Shown: positions 1-9,197, numbered from the stretch's first letter. The stretch: DNA of 64,000 nt from an uncultured Verrucomicrobiales bacterium (GCA_937928735.1 CALFVF010000006.1:1-64000); one strand, 5' to 3'. Translations and numbers: made by a program. The notes: generated by a model not told the origin, from the sequence alone.

Positions 1-1
1 A

Positions 2-316
2 TACCTCCGCGAGGTACTTTGTTGCCTACTGCAAGCTTACAGAAATTACCGAAATGTACTCAAACCAGCCAATTATAACCATTTCACTCATCAGATTATT
101 GGCCAAGCAGCATGATGGGATAGTTTTTCAGGAAGCTCTAATTTTACCTTTGATACAGCGGGATTTTTATTTGGTAATGGAGTTGATGCAAGCGGAGTTG
201 GTGATGGAGCTATTTTTACAAATATCGAAGCCATCGTCACAGATCCTATTCCTGAACCTTCTTCTCTCCTGTTAGGCTTGCTTGGTGTTTTCACGATGAT
301 GCGCCGTCGCCGATAA
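2..316 (+). pseudogene. 3' end of a broken PEP-CTERM protein gene
   Basis: The last 67 codons (116-316) read as a Ser/Gly/Asp-rich exported-protein end followed by a PEP-CTERM sorting signal: a PEPSS motif, a short hydrophobic helix (LLLGLLGVF) and a terminal RRRR before TAA at 314-316. Such tails anchor proteins for exosortase processing. Upstream, this frame meets an in-frame TGA at 113-115. The better-looking protein sequence at the far left lies in another frame (about 3-71, containing LTEITEMYS), so at least two lesions separate the parts. The segment around 116-240 resembles the SFSYNSAGFLMGG region of the next gene, so the two are probably paralogs. No usable start codon follows the TGA. 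The gene runs off the left edge. Sequencing error is an alternative to a true pseudogene. Confidence 0.55.
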
Positions 317-384
317 ATTCTTTTCACTGTCGATGGGCTTGGCTCCTTAGACATTTATTTTTAATCAGAACAAAAAATGATCTT

Positions 385-1737
385 ATGCGTGTACTGCTCT
401 TCCTTCCCTCAATAACCTTTGTTCTGTCTACAGTTCATGTCTATTCAGACCCTGTCTCAAGCTGGGTAGCAGTGAATGGTGACGCTAGCTTTACTGCTAA
501 CAGCCAAACAACAAACTCTCCGACAACCACTGACGCCAGAGCGGATACCATCATGGGGAGCTTCCCCGAGGTCACTCTGTCTATTGGCGACTCCGCTGAA
601 TTTTCTGGGTCTGTGACAATTCATGGTCCAGCGGGGGAGTTACCTTCAAATCAATTGCGCTGGGGGCTCTTTCATACACCGAACCCACCAGTGGGTGGTG
701 TGGGGAGCAACTATGTTGGCCTCTGGTCAGCAGTGTCACAAGGTGCCACGAGCCTCAGGCGAGCCAATGGCTCGACTTCAAATCCGTTTAACTCGAGTGC
801 TGCGACTAATATTATCTCTGCCTCCTCAGGGGCAGGGGCTGCTGAGTATAATGAGGCACTCACGTTTTCGATCCACGTGACTCGCATCAATGATGCTCAG
901 ATGAGAGCTTCTGCTAGTCTCACAGATGGGGATCAATTTCTTGTGCAATGGCCAGAGAGCGTGACCTCAGCGTCACCTGATAATTTTAGTTATAATTCGG
1001 CGGGATTCTTAATGGGAGGGACTCTGGATAATTCTGCTACTGCATCGATATCTAATGCGAATGTCGAGGTGACACGTTCAACGATTCCCGTGACGCCCAC
1101 CTTTGACCTAGAGACTCGATTGTTCGGCGTAGACTTTAATTCCTCCGAAGTCCCTGGTTCTCCGACATATTCGAGAGTTCGTGTTATTTCTGGGAGAGAA
1201 ACAACACCTTCACCTCTGACGAAACAAATTGGTGATGTCTCAATCACTGTGGCTACCAACGATGGTAGTGCATTCGAATTCCGCGGTGCTAATGGTGACT
1301 CTAGCCGTGTGATTCCAGGTGGAGATATTTCTCGCTCATTTCTCGTTTCTGACTTTATCGGTTCGCAAACTGCGTCAGTTCTAGTGACAATCGAAGGACT
1401 TGAGACAGGCACTTACACTTGGGCTTCTTATCATTTAGACAGCATTGTTGGAAATAGCTTAGGCTTTGCCAGTGGGACTTCAAACACATCAGCAAATAGG
1501 ATTGAGGCGAGTATCGATGGTGAATCTCAAGCTACCATTGTTCCTACTTCTTTAGGGTTACCGGGACTCAATACGACCTCGATTGCTGACTCTGACATTC
1601 CCACTTTAGCCTTCACATTCTCTCACGATAGCACTCAACCAACAACTATAGAGCTCTCAGGCACTCTAAGTAATGGCTCAAATCGCCATGTTTTCTTCAA
1701 TGGCTTTGAGATCTATCAAAACGCCGACACCCCATGA
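385..1737 (+). CDS. exported beta-rich protein of unknown function
   Basis: 450 residues with a signal peptide (residues 1-21, hydrophobic LLFLPSITFVLS, cleavage likely near VYS-D). The rest is Ser/Thr/Asn/Gly-rich with few charged residues and alternating hydrophobic positions, as in beta-sandwich cell-surface proteins. Two blocks are visible: residues about 25-245, similar in style to the tail of the broken PEP-CTERM gene upstream, and residues about 255-445, starting near LFGVDFNS. No PEP-CTERM or other sorting signal was found at its end, and no enzyme motif. Its stop overlaps the start of the sulfatase gene (ATGA at 1734-1737), so the two are translationally coupled and probably act in the same place, outside the cytoplasmic membrane. 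A binding or accessory role for sulfated polysaccharide is only a guess. Confidence 0.85.
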   Translation: MRVLLFLPSITFVLSTVHVYSDPVSSWVAVNGDASFTANSQTTNSPTTTDARADTIMGSFPEVTLSIGDSAEFSGSVTIHGPAGELPSNQLRWGLFHTPNPPVGGVGSNYVGLWSAVSQGATSLRRANGSTSNPFNSSAATNIISASSGAGAAEYNEALTFSIHVTRINDAQMRASASLTDGDQFLVQWPESVTSASPDNFSYNSAGFLMGGTLDNSATASISNANVEVTRSTIPVTPTFDLETRLFGVDFNSSEVPGSPTYSRVRVISGRETTPSPLTKQIGDVSITVATNDGSAFEFRGANGDSSRVIPGGDISRSFLVSDFIGSQTASVLVTIEGLETGTYTWASYHLDSIVGNSLGFASGTSNTSANRIEASIDGESQATIVPTSLGLPGLNTTSIADSDIPTLAFTFSHDSTQPTTIELSGTLSNGSNRHVFFNGFEIYQNADTP

Positions 1738-3572
1738 AACACTCTATTTTTACCCTCCTTGGCTTTATTGGCCTCACTGTATCATCAGCAGCAGCTCCCA
1801 ATGTCCTCTTTATTGCACTGGATGACTTGCGCCCAGAGCTTGGCAGCTATGGTGAAACGCATATGCAAACACCCCATATTGATGCTCTAGCTAATTCTGG
1901 TAGAGTGTTTAGAAATCATTATGTCTCTGTTCCTACGTGTGGAGCCTCTCGCTATGCACTTATGACGAGTCTACGCCCGACAGCTGCTAGTGATGGCAAT
2001 AATGCCTTTAATGCCATGCCTACCACGGAGACTGCGGCTCCTGAGAGCTGGGTGCATTTATTGAGACAGAACGGATGGTACACGGCTTCTATGGGGAAGG
2101 TGACTCATGAGCCAGATGGCTTCCGCTGGTCGTTTCCCAATAACTTCGATGATGGACGATTCCGCGGCAATAATGCAGAAATGCGATTTTCTTTTGATGA
2201 AATCATCTACGATCATAGTAGTTGGGGTGCTCGGCGCTACCCGCTCTTCGCCTATGCCGATGGGACAGGGCGAGTTAGGCGCAATACACCAGCCTTTGAA
2301 ATTGGCGTGGATGCCGATGGAAATTCACTTCCCGATGACGCCTATCCCGATGGTCAGTTAGCACTTGCAGCTATTGAGAAGCTTCGCGAGTTCAAGCAAG
2401 ACGGTACACAGTTCTGCCTCACGTTAGGTTTCTTTAAACCTCACCTTCCCTTTAATGCACCAAAGGCGTATTTTGATTTGTATGATCCTGCCGCATTACC
2501 AGCGCCAGATCCAGTTTCTGCACCTACGGGGGCCAATTCATCTACGGGTAACTCTGGAGAGCCGAACTCTTACACTCAGAATTCTGATCGCGCTCAGCTC
2601 CGCTATGCTTATGTGGCCTGTATCTCATACGTCGACGCTCAGGTTGGAAAGGTGCTCGACGAACTCGAAGCTCTTGGTATGGCGGATAATACCATTGTTG
2701 TTCTTTGGGGCGATCATGGATGGTGTTTTGATGATTATGGACGTATCGGGAAGCATTCGGTACTCGAGCGGGCTGTTCAGTCGCCATTGATTATTCGTGC
2801 CCCTGATAACAGCGCTAACCCTGAGGCTTTCCGTGGCCTTGGCACCAAAGGTATCGTTTCATCCATCGATATCTATCCCACTATAGCTGAGTTGTGCGGT
2901 CTTTCCTCACAGATTCCATCTTCTGTCGATGGTGAATCTCTCGTGCCGATGCTACAAAACCCATTCTCTCCAGGCAAATCACAAGCATTCTCGAGATTCG
3001 GTGATGTGACATCCATTCGCACAGATACTCACAGGTTGATTCGCTCAGGTGGTGGTGCCAATGACCTCTACGATTTAACGGCGCATCCCTACGAACTCGC
3101 AGATGTTTCTGCAAGCAATGGCCCATTGACAACACAGTTAGAAAACCGTCTGACAGTCAGAGGTACGAGACCAGGGAACACCTACGAAGACTGGGCACTG
3201 AATGTTCCAGAACTCGCCGACCCTTTGACGGATGCCGACTCTGATGGATCGAGTAATCTTTTAGAATACCTAGCGGGCACAGACCCTACAAATGACCAGT
3301 CGCTAGTGAACACGGAGTTGAGCTTCGAGGATCTAGGCGCAGGTAGCGAACCTGTTTTCACCTACCAGCTCTCTAACATAGCTAATGACGCTTCTTTAAT
3401 TCCAACTTCTTCCACAGACCTGTCTCAGTGGTTTAGTTCTTCACTACGGTTCTACGAAGCGAATCCCATTACTGGCAGTACTAATACCGAGCTGCGGTTT
3501 CGAGTTGCCACGCCTTCAGCAGCACCCTTAGGTCTGAGACGTTTCTTCCGTGTGGAAGCTAGTGATAATTAG
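1734..3572 (+). CDS. secreted sulfatase, iduronate-2-sulfatase-like
   Basis: 612 residues. Residues 1-21 form a signal peptide (LLGFIGLTVSSAAA). The alkaline-phosphatase-superfamily core starts at NVLFIALDDLRPELGSYG, whose DD pair binds calcium. The formylglycine signature is CGASR (within VPTCGASRYALMTS), so the Cys is expected to be converted to formylglycine by a maturase. WGDHGW (about residue 325) supplies further metal ligands. The LDDLRPELGSYG form is typical of iduronate-2-sulfatase-like enzymes that desulfate polysaccharides. After the catalytic core, a DADSDGSSNLLEYLAGTDP stretch (about residues 500-520) is the Ca-binding, thrombospondin-3-like tail common on verrucomicrobial secreted enzymes, followed by a beta-rich C-terminal domain. 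It overlaps the upstream exported protein by 4 bp. The substrate cannot be told from sequence. Confidence 0.93.
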   Translation: MKHSIFTLLGFIGLTVSSAAAPNVLFIALDDLRPELGSYGETHMQTPHIDALANSGRVFRNHYVSVPTCGASRYALMTSLRPTAASDGNNAFNAMPTTETAAPESWVHLLRQNGWYTASMGKVTHEPDGFRWSFPNNFDDGRFRGNNAEMRFSFDEIIYDHSSWGARRYPLFAYADGTGRVRRNTPAFEIGVDADGNSLPDDAYPDGQLALAAIEKLREFKQDGTQFCLTLGFFKPHLPFNAPKAYFDLYDPAALPAPDPVSAPTGANSSTGNSGEPNSYTQNSDRAQLRYAYVACISYVDAQVGKVLDELEALGMADNTIVVLWGDHGWCFDDYGRIGKHSVLERAVQSPLIIRAPDNSANPEAFRGLGTKGIVSSIDIYPTIAELCGLSSQIPSSVDGESLVPMLQNPFSPGKSQAFSRFGDVTSIRTDTHRLIRSGGGANDLYDLTAHPYELADVSASNGPLTTQLENRLTVRGTRPGNTYEDWALNVPELADPLTDADSDGSSNLLEYLAGTDPTNDQSLVNTELSFEDLGAGSEPVFTYQLSNIANDASLIPTSSTDLSQWFSSSLRFYEANPITGSTNTELRFRVATPSAAPLGLRRFFRVEASDN

Positions 3573-3633
3573 TACACAGTAGAGCCTCTTTGTTGGACTC
3601 CTTGGTCATCCCATTAGATCTGATTCTTGATCA

Positions 3634-4311
3634 TCAGGGGCTCAAGCGCTTGAGCTGCCACTGCTCTTCCTCAGTTTCTGATTCTGACTCAGCAGTTCGC
3701 TCGTAGCAGATACGATCATGGAGGCGGCTGGGACGCCCTTGCCAGAATTCGATGCTGCTAGGCTCGACACGATAGCCACCCCAGAAGTCGGGTAGGGGAA
3801 TCGTAGTGCCCTCGGGATATTCCTTGAGGAGCTCTTCCTCGCGATTGGCCAGCCATTCTCTGGAGGGGATTTCGTGGCTCTGTACCGAGGCAAGAGCTCC
3901 GATCTGGCTGCCATGCGGGCGCATATGGAAGTACGTCTCAGATTCCTCGTGAGTGGTTTTCTCCACGTGGCCTTTGATAATAATCTGGCGCTCTAACTCC
4001 TCCCAGGCAAAGACGAGGCAGGCGTAGGGATTCTGGGCGAGATCTTGCCCTTTCTGTGAGGTGTAGTTAGTGAAGAAACAAAAACCATGCTCATCGTAGT
4101 GTTTGAGTAATACTGTTCTTGCAGTTGGTACACCTGCTGCATTCGCAGTCGCCAACGTCATGGCATTGGGCTCGGCGATTCCTGAGTGAATGGCTTCATC
4201 GATCCAGAGCTTAAACTGCAGCATGGGGTCTGGACTCACTTCTTTGAGCTCTAGCCCTGCGCGTGTGTAGTTTTCTCTGAGATCTGCTAGAGTTGGTTTG
4301 GATAAAGACAT
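3634..4311 (-). CDS. pdxH: pyridoxamine 5'-phosphate oxidase
   Basis: 225 residues, the usual length. PdxH uses FMN and oxygen to oxidise pyridoxine or pyridoxamine 5'-phosphate to pyridoxal 5'-phosphate in the cytoplasm. FMN-binding segments are visible at about 65-90 (RTVLLK, FFTNYTSQKG), and the family signature lies at residues 186-200 (SSIEFWQGRPSRLHDR). The last ten residues (LKRLSP) match the normal PdxH end. The C-terminal part carries an unusual acidic run, ESESETEEE, between ICYER and the LKRLSP end. It is convergent with the sulfatase gene upstream in coordinates and stands alone, with the next minus-strand gene starting beyond 5.8 kb. Identification is firm. Confidence 0.96.
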   Translation of the reverse strand: MSLSKPTLADLRENYTRAGLELKEVSPDPMLQFKLWIDEAIHSGIAEPNAMTLATANAAGVPTARTVLLKHYDEHGFCFFTNYTSQKGQDLAQNPYACLVFAWEELERQIIIKGHVEKTTHEESETYFHMRPHGSQIGALASVQSHEIPSREWLANREEELLKEYPEGTTIPLPDFWGGYRVEPSSIEFWQGRPSRLHDRICYERTAESESETEEEQWQLKRLSP

Positions 4312-4393
4312 GGTTCGGATAGATGAAGGTTCGCGTTACAGAGAATGAGTGCGCTCTGTTCGGAGATTTCCGTTTTTAGAATGCTCACTCGGG

Positions 4394-5800
4394 CTATTTT
4401 GTCGGCTCTTTGGTGAAGAAATCACCTCCTAGAGCGAGGTGTAGATCAATGCGGTTCTGTATCCTGTTATTTTGGAGAATGATCAGTGAGGATCTCGCCA
4501 CGTTGGCTCTACGTTGAGATTCTAGCACAGAAATAATATCAATACCATCCACTCCTTCAGAGAAATCTTGCTCGGCCTGCTTTTCTGCTAAACTCGCTTG
4601 TTTGACTTCTGTATTAAGGTGAATGGCTTGATTTTTCAGAGATTCTTCCGCGTGAAGTGCGTCTTCGACCTCACGGTAGGCATCGAGGACAATTTGTCGG
4701 TAATCGAGAAGCACGGCTTCATTCAGTGCTAAGTTCGCGGCGATATCGGCTCTGAGAGTCCCACCACTAAAGACGTTTTGGGAGAGTGAGACGGCGATAT
4801 TAGCCACGAGATTCTGTGGGTCTAGGAGTTCACGCAGGCGCTCTTGGTTACTTGAGCTACTGCCTGTGAGGTTAATGGAGGGCAGAAGGGATTTCTGGGC
4901 GGCATCCGCTAGTTTAGCGGCGGCATAGATATCATGGCGTGCCGCGGCGATGTCTGGGCGCCTCGCTAGTAGCTGGGCGGGGAGTCCTGCCGGGACGCTG
5001 CTCTTCATCACAGGGAGAGCGGGCATCGCTTTGAGCTGATTGGAAGGGTAGCGGCCTAACAAGACCTCGAGGTCTCTGGCGGCTTCTCCGCGATTTAATT
5101 TACTCTGCTCGAGCACACTCTCCGCAGACGCGACATTAGTACGGCTTAGCTGTACGGCGAGGGCTGGTGTGCCTGGAATCCCTGCTTGGTAGTTTCTCTC
5201 GATGATATTGAGGTTTTTTTGAAAGCCATCTACAGTTCTCTGGGCGAGCTGGAGCTGTTGCTCAGAGGTGATGAGGTTGGACCAGGCTCTCGCGGTATTT
5301 GCTGCTAGTGAGAGTCGAGCCCCTCGGTAGTCTTGTATGGCAGCGCCTAAGTTATGGCGAGAGGCATCATTGAGGTCTCTGAGGCGTCCCCAGAGGTCTG
5401 GTTCCCACGAGGCATTCAGGCTGAGGTTGAGATTTGTTGAGAAGTCAGCGGAGTCATCTCCTGCTAAATTTACGGCGCGAGAACCGCCCAGACTACTACG
5501 AATCGAGGGGAGCAGTGCAGCGCGTGTGCCTATAGTACCACGCTGGGCGGCGCGCAGACGTGCAGCAGCAGCACCGATAGCTGGATTATTATCAAGAGCT
5601 TCGACCACGAGGCGCTTCATCACGGCATCATCAAACTCATCGAGCCAGCCTGCTGAGATCTTGCCGTGATTGCGCTCTGAGGCCTGCACCCAGCTGCTAG
5701 GTGGCCTGAGTGTCTGCTGGGTGCGGCTTTTTGTTTGGACAAATTGAGCGCAGCCACTGAGGACAAGTACAGGAAGGAGGCGAGTTAAGGTGTGTCTCAT
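4394..5800 (-). CDS. RND efflux outer-membrane lipoprotein, NodT/OprM family
   Basis: 468 residues. A lipoprotein signal peptide ends in the lipobox LSGC (Cys17), followed by a typical outer-membrane-factor start (RPPSSW, then GWLDEFDDAVMKRLVVEALDNNPAIGAAAARLRAAQ). The duplicated long-helix repeat of TolC-type channels is visible, including LPSIRSSLGGS and later LPSINLTGSSSS, the ARRPDIAAA motif of the NodT subgroup, and VFSGGTLRADI. Such trimeric channels carry substrates across the outer membrane for an RND pump and its adaptor. Neither partner gene lies next to it here. It follows the DinB-like gene by 15 bp and may be co-transcribed with it. Confidence 0.92.
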   Translation of the reverse strand: MRHTLTRLLPVLVLSGCAQFVQTKSRTQQTLRPPSSWVQASERNHGKISAGWLDEFDDAVMKRLVVEALDNNPAIGAAAARLRAAQRGTIGTRAALLPSIRSSLGGSRAVNLAGDDSADFSTNLNLSLNASWEPDLWGRLRDLNDASRHNLGAAIQDYRGARLSLAANTARAWSNLITSEQQLQLAQRTVDGFQKNLNIIERNYQAGIPGTPALAVQLSRTNVASAESVLEQSKLNRGEAARDLEVLLGRYPSNQLKAMPALPVMKSSVPAGLPAQLLARRPDIAAARHDIYAAAKLADAAQKSLLPSINLTGSSSSNQERLRELLDPQNLVANIAVSLSQNVFSGGTLRADIAANLALNEAVLLDYRQIVLDAYREVEDALHAEESLKNQAIHLNTEVKQASLAEKQAEQDFSEGVDGIDIISVLESQRRANVARSSLIILQNNRIQNRIDLHLALGGDFFTKEPTK

Positions 5801-5815
5801 AAGTGAATCTTCTTG

Positions 5816-6406
5816 CTACTTCGTGCCAAAGTGAGAGGAGGCTTTGAGAATCGCCTCGATTTGCTTACGATGAATACGGTTGTGAATGCCATTTAGTTTC
5901 ATCCATTTCGCCGCACTCAAGGCGCCAAACCACGGGTGCCTGTGAGTGGGTAGGTCAGAATACTGCAGAGCCTCTGTCTGCTCACGGTAGCTACTTAGGA
6001 ATTCAGCATATTGTTTGAGCAAATCATGGCTTTGCTCCCTCTGAGGCTTGAGGTCTTCGATTCGTATGAGAATGTCTGGTTTTTGACCTTCTGAGAGTTG
6101 TTTGGAGAGTGTCAGTATAGACGTGCCGACCTGGAGTAAGTGGGCGATCACCATGTTGATAGACCAGTATCGTGAACTGTCCTCTATACCGACAAAGCGC
6201 TTGATGAGAACTGGCTCTTGCCTGTTCTCTGGAGATACTATTTGGGCAAGTCTCAGACATTCTTTCCCTTCTCCAAGAAACAGGTCAATAGCACGCTCGA
6301 CGGGTAGACGGCGAAACGCCATAGGGATAAACCAGTATCGAGCGAGCAGGTTCTCAGGGAAGGGTAGGCCTTTTCCCGCAGGGGCAAGTCGAGGTGTGTC
6401 ACTCAT
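5816..6406 (-). CDS. DinB/DUF1569-like protein
   Basis: 196 residues, no signal peptide, mostly helical. Spaced histidines fit the four-helix-bundle DinB superfamily, whose members often bind a metal: NMVIAHLLQVG (around residue 85) and HPWFGALSAAKWMKLNGIHNRIHRKQI near the C-terminus, which resembles the DUF1569/DinB ending. DinB-fold proteins include thiol transferases and stress proteins of unknown role, so no reaction can be assigned. The outer-membrane factor gene follows after 15 bp on the same strand. Family assignment is moderate and based on the pattern of the last third. Confidence 0.7.
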   Translation of the reverse strand: MSDTPRLAPAGKGLPFPENLLARYWFIPMAFRRLPVERAIDLFLGEGKECLRLAQIVSPENRQEPVLIKRFVGIEDSSRYWSINMVIAHLLQVGTSILTLSKQLSEGQKPDILIRIEDLKPQREQSHDLLKQYAEFLSSYREQTEALQYSDLPTHRHPWFGALSAAKWMKLNGIHNRIHRKQIEAILKASSHFGTK

Positions 6407-6445
6407 GAGTCTATATTGTCCTTCTATTAGATGAAATAGTGATTA

Positions 6446-6461
6446 CTTAAGGGCCCTTAAG
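6446..6461. terminator. perfect 16-bp palindrome after the flavoprotein gene
   Basis: CTTAAGGGCCCTTAAG is self-complementary and sits 1 bp beyond the stop codon of the minus-strand flavoprotein gene (stop at 6463-6465). An RNA copy could fold as a short hairpin. No T-run follows in either direction, so a rho-independent terminator is doubtful, and it could equally be a protein-binding site for the DinB-like gene that begins 40 bp further on. Confidence 0.3.
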
Positions 6462-6462
6462 C

Positions 6463-7800
6463 TTAGATGTTCGTCGCCATAAGACTCAGTGCCATGTGCT
6501 GGCCTGCATGATAGCCACTGCACCAAGCATTCTGGAAATTAAATCCACCAGTAATTCCGTCAATATCCATCACTTCTCCAGCAAAATAGAGATCTGGGAG
6601 GATCTTACTCTGCATGGTTTTCATCTGGATTTCCTTCAGTAGCACACCTCCACAGGTGACAAATTCGTCTTTATTAAGACTCTTGCCAGTGACTGGGAAA
6701 TGAGCTTCTGAGAGCTCTCGCACAAGTGCCTGGGTTTGTGGCTTCGTGAGCTGAGCCCAAGTGGTCTGCTCCTCGATACCTGCTGCGAGAACAAGACTCG
6801 TCCACAAGCGCTTCGCCAGTTCGGGAAAGGGTGAGTGCGCCTGGAGTGTGCGCTTGCCCCAGTTAGTGCGTGTGTTTTCTAACTGTGTGGCGACGTCTTG
6901 ATTTGGTAGCCAGTTGACGATGAGTTCAAACTGATAGTCTCTCTCATGCAGCTCACGCGCGCCCCACGCGGAGAGCTTAAGAATAGCCGGGCCACTGAGC
7001 CCCCAGTGGGTGACGAGTAATGGCCCCTCTGAGCGTAGTTTACTGCCTTTCACTCGAAGCAAGGCGCGCTCCACAGAAATTCCTGGAATATCACTAAGGC
7101 GCTCATCTTCTATATTCATTGTAAACAGAGAGGGGACGGCGGGTGCTAGCGTGTGGCCAAGCTGGGTAGCGAGCTTCGCCCCAGCAGCGAGACGCGTACC
7201 ACCTGTGGCAATCAGTAATTTCTGACAGGTGAAAACGGAATCATTCGCTGAGTCACCCCTACCACTAGAAGCTGTTAGTCTGAAGTTCACCTGAGAATCT
7301 CCTTCTTCCTCTTCTCTGGAGTTCTTAGAGTCGACAGAAGACGGAGTTTCCTCGACACTCTGAATACGACTAACACCCACAGAGGTGCGAATCGTGACAT
7401 TTGCGCTCCTCGCCGCCTCTAGTAAGCACTTAATAATGGTGTTAGAATCATCTGTGATGGGAAACATTCGGCCATCTTTCTCCACCTTTAGACTCACGCC
7501 TCGATCCTCAAACCACTGGACAGTCTGCTCCGCTCCCCAGCGGTGAAAGGGGCCAATGAGAGACTTTTCTCCACGAGGGTAGTTCTTCGTCAGTTCTTTA
7601 GCCTGATAGCAATGGTGGGTGACATTACAGCGCCCTCCACCTGAGATTTTGACTTTGCCCAGTAGTTTTGAGGATTTTTCTAAAATAAGAATCGAGCTGC
7701 CAGCAGGAGCCTGTTGTCCGCACTCGATCGCCGCAAAAAAACCTGCAGCACCACCACCAATCACGATACAATCCCAATGTTCCCCCATGAGAAAAGGCAT
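6463..7800 (-). CDS. FAD-dependent oxidoreductase, HI0933/BaiN family
   Basis: 445 residues. The N-terminus carries the dinucleotide-binding motif CIVIGGGAAGFFAAIE (residues 11-26) and an acidic residue ending the second strand (LILEKSSKLLGK). The family hallmark SGGGRCNVTH is at residues 53-62, and the C-terminal hallmark FAGEVMDIDGITGGFNFQNAW with GYHAG is present. A central segment (about 150-185) is a longer Ser/Glu-rich insertion. Members are cytosolic flavoproteins of uncertain substrate, and some were linked to bile-acid dehydroxylation (BaiN), which is not implied here. A start four codons later (MGEHWD) is equally plausible. It precedes the DinB-like gene on the same strand by 56 bp. 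Confidence 0.92.
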   Translation of the reverse strand: MPFLMGEHWDCIVIGGGAAGFFAAIECGQQAPAGSSILILEKSSKLLGKVKISGGGRCNVTHHCYQAKELTKNYPRGEKSLIGPFHRWGAEQTVQWFEDRGVSLKVEKDGRMFPITDDSNTIIKCLLEAARSANVTIRTSVGVSRIQSVEETPSSVDSKNSREEEEGDSQVNFRLTASSGRGDSANDSVFTCQKLLIATGGTRLAAGAKLATQLGHTLAPAVPSLFTMNIEDERLSDIPGISVERALLRVKGSKLRSEGPLLVTHWGLSGPAILKLSAWGARELHERDYQFELIVNWLPNQDVATQLENTRTNWGKRTLQAHSPFPELAKRLWTSLVLAAGIEEQTTWAQLTKPQTQALVRELSEAHFPVTGKSLNKDEFVTCGGVLLKEIQMKTMQSKILPDLYFAGEVMDIDGITGGFNFQNAWCSGYHAGQHMALSLMATNI

Positions 7801-7889
7801 AACAATGCACCATACGAAGGTCTAGCTCTATGTGAGATTCTCAGACCCTACAGAACTCAGATCACACACTCACCACCACACTGCCAGAG

Positions 7890-9197
7890 CTAGCGCCGAC
7901 TCAGCGGGAAGCGCAGAGTCAGAGTCGGCTCTAGCTCTTGGGTTGGTGCTAAGTAGCCTAGTGGTGAGGTTTCTCTGGCCGTGACCTGTGACTCAAGATC
8001 TGAGCCGATCGACCAGAGCAATCTCTCCGTTTCTGCATAGCCGAAGTTCTTACCAGTGTAGACCTCTCGTGGGAGCTCACTGAGGTAAGTCGGGGTGAGA
8101 GTTTCTAAGGTCTTAGGTAGCTTTCGATGCTGGAAATGGTAGCGCCTGAGGGCACAGTAGAGCTGAGTCATTCTGCGGTGAGTCTCTATGTGATCGAGGT
8201 CTCGCTCGAAGTACTGAGGAGTGTCCACGAAGTCCTTCAGCAAGGTCTCTCCTAGGTGATTAAGCGTGAGTAATTTGGGAGAATCTGCCTGAGGTGCCTC
8301 GCGCTGATTAGTCGGTACTGGGAGTTGAGAGAGGCGATTCTGGGTGGCTTTGAGAAACTCAGATGCTGTGAGATGAGGTTTCAGCGCGATTTGGCTGCGT
8401 AGCTTTGTCTTCGTACTGAGAGTCTCCGTGTTCAAAGCTCCTTCTTGAGCCTGTGCCTCACCTTTGTCTTTCTCAGCGAGCTGATAGACTCTTTGAATAC
8501 TCTTCGCTGTATGGTCTTTGAGTAAATTGCTGAAAATAGTGGAATTCTCACTTGGCTTCTCTAGTAAACTTGCGATCTGCTTGAGCTCTGATTCCTTAAG
8601 AGCTCTATCTTTAATAAACAAGTAACTAAGCTGGTAAAACATCTGCTGAGTCTGCAGCGCCAGACGCCATGAGGAGGACTCACTAACACCTTGGCTAAAA
8701 ATCTCAGTCATCGTGTGCACTGTCAAAAAATGCCGAAGCGCCACATCCGACTCATCGGCAAGTAAGTAAGCGATGACTCTGAGATGCAGAAGCTGAGCAA
8801 TAGGGGTAAGGGCTTGGTAGAGATCCAGCGAATCTGTGCCACAAAGGTGCGAATCCGCTAAGAGCAAGCTGTCTAGCTCCTCCAAGTTCTGGCGATTTGA
8901 GCTGATAATAGTAAGAAGAGCCTCGGGATCGACATTATGAGGGTCATAGAAAGCACTATGCAGTTGATCCTCGATATCATCGGGAAGAGTGATCACACGG
9001 GCAATTTCCAAGAAGGTCTTGAGGTGATTAATCTCACCCTCAGGCACGCCGAATTCTACCTGCAGAGGAGCTAGATCAGGAGCCTCACTATCCGCCCAGA
9101 TCGCCGTTTTTTTTGAAGCTGGTTCCTCAGCAACCACGCTTCCTACAAAAGACTCCAGGAGAAAACAAAGTGTAATGAGGTGGAAGCGACTAGCCAT
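7890..9197 (-). CDS. exported protein of unknown function
   Basis: 435 residues with a signal peptide (residues 1-23, LITLCFLLESFVGSVVA, then EEPAS). The mature part is rich in Leu, Glu and Gln and predicted mostly helical, with stretches such as LYQALTPIAQLLHLRVIAYLLA, ending in a beta-type tail (LEPTLTLRFPLSRR). A segment near residues 345-400 (LYCALRRYHFQHRKLPKTLETLTPTYL then YTGKNFGYA) resembles a motif seen in many planctomycete/verrucomicrobial exported proteins near pseudopilin-like or hypothetical genes, but I cannot name a family. It is a single gene, divergent from the TerC gene. Confidence 0.8.
   Translation of the reverse strand: MASRFHLITLCFLLESFVGSVVAEEPASKKTAIWADSEAPDLAPLQVEFGVPEGEINHLKTFLEIARVITLPDDIEDQLHSAFYDPHNVDPEALLTIISSNRQNLEELDSLLLADSHLCGTDSLDLYQALTPIAQLLHLRVIAYLLADESDVALRHFLTVHTMTEIFSQGVSESSSWRLALQTQQMFYQLSYLFIKDRALKESELKQIASLLEKPSENSTIFSNLLKDHTAKSIQRVYQLAEKDKGEAQAQEGALNTETLSTKTKLRSQIALKPHLTASEFLKATQNRLSQLPVPTNQREAPQADSPKLLTLNHLGETLLKDFVDTPQYFERDLDHIETHRRMTQLYCALRRYHFQHRKLPKTLETLTPTYLSELPREVYTGKNFGYAETERLLWSIGSDLESQVTARETSPLGYLAPTQELEPTLTLRFPLSRR

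Noticed and set aside
6446-6461. Palindrome as a strong terminator
   Set aside because: Kept as a low-confidence site only, since no T-run follows in either direction.
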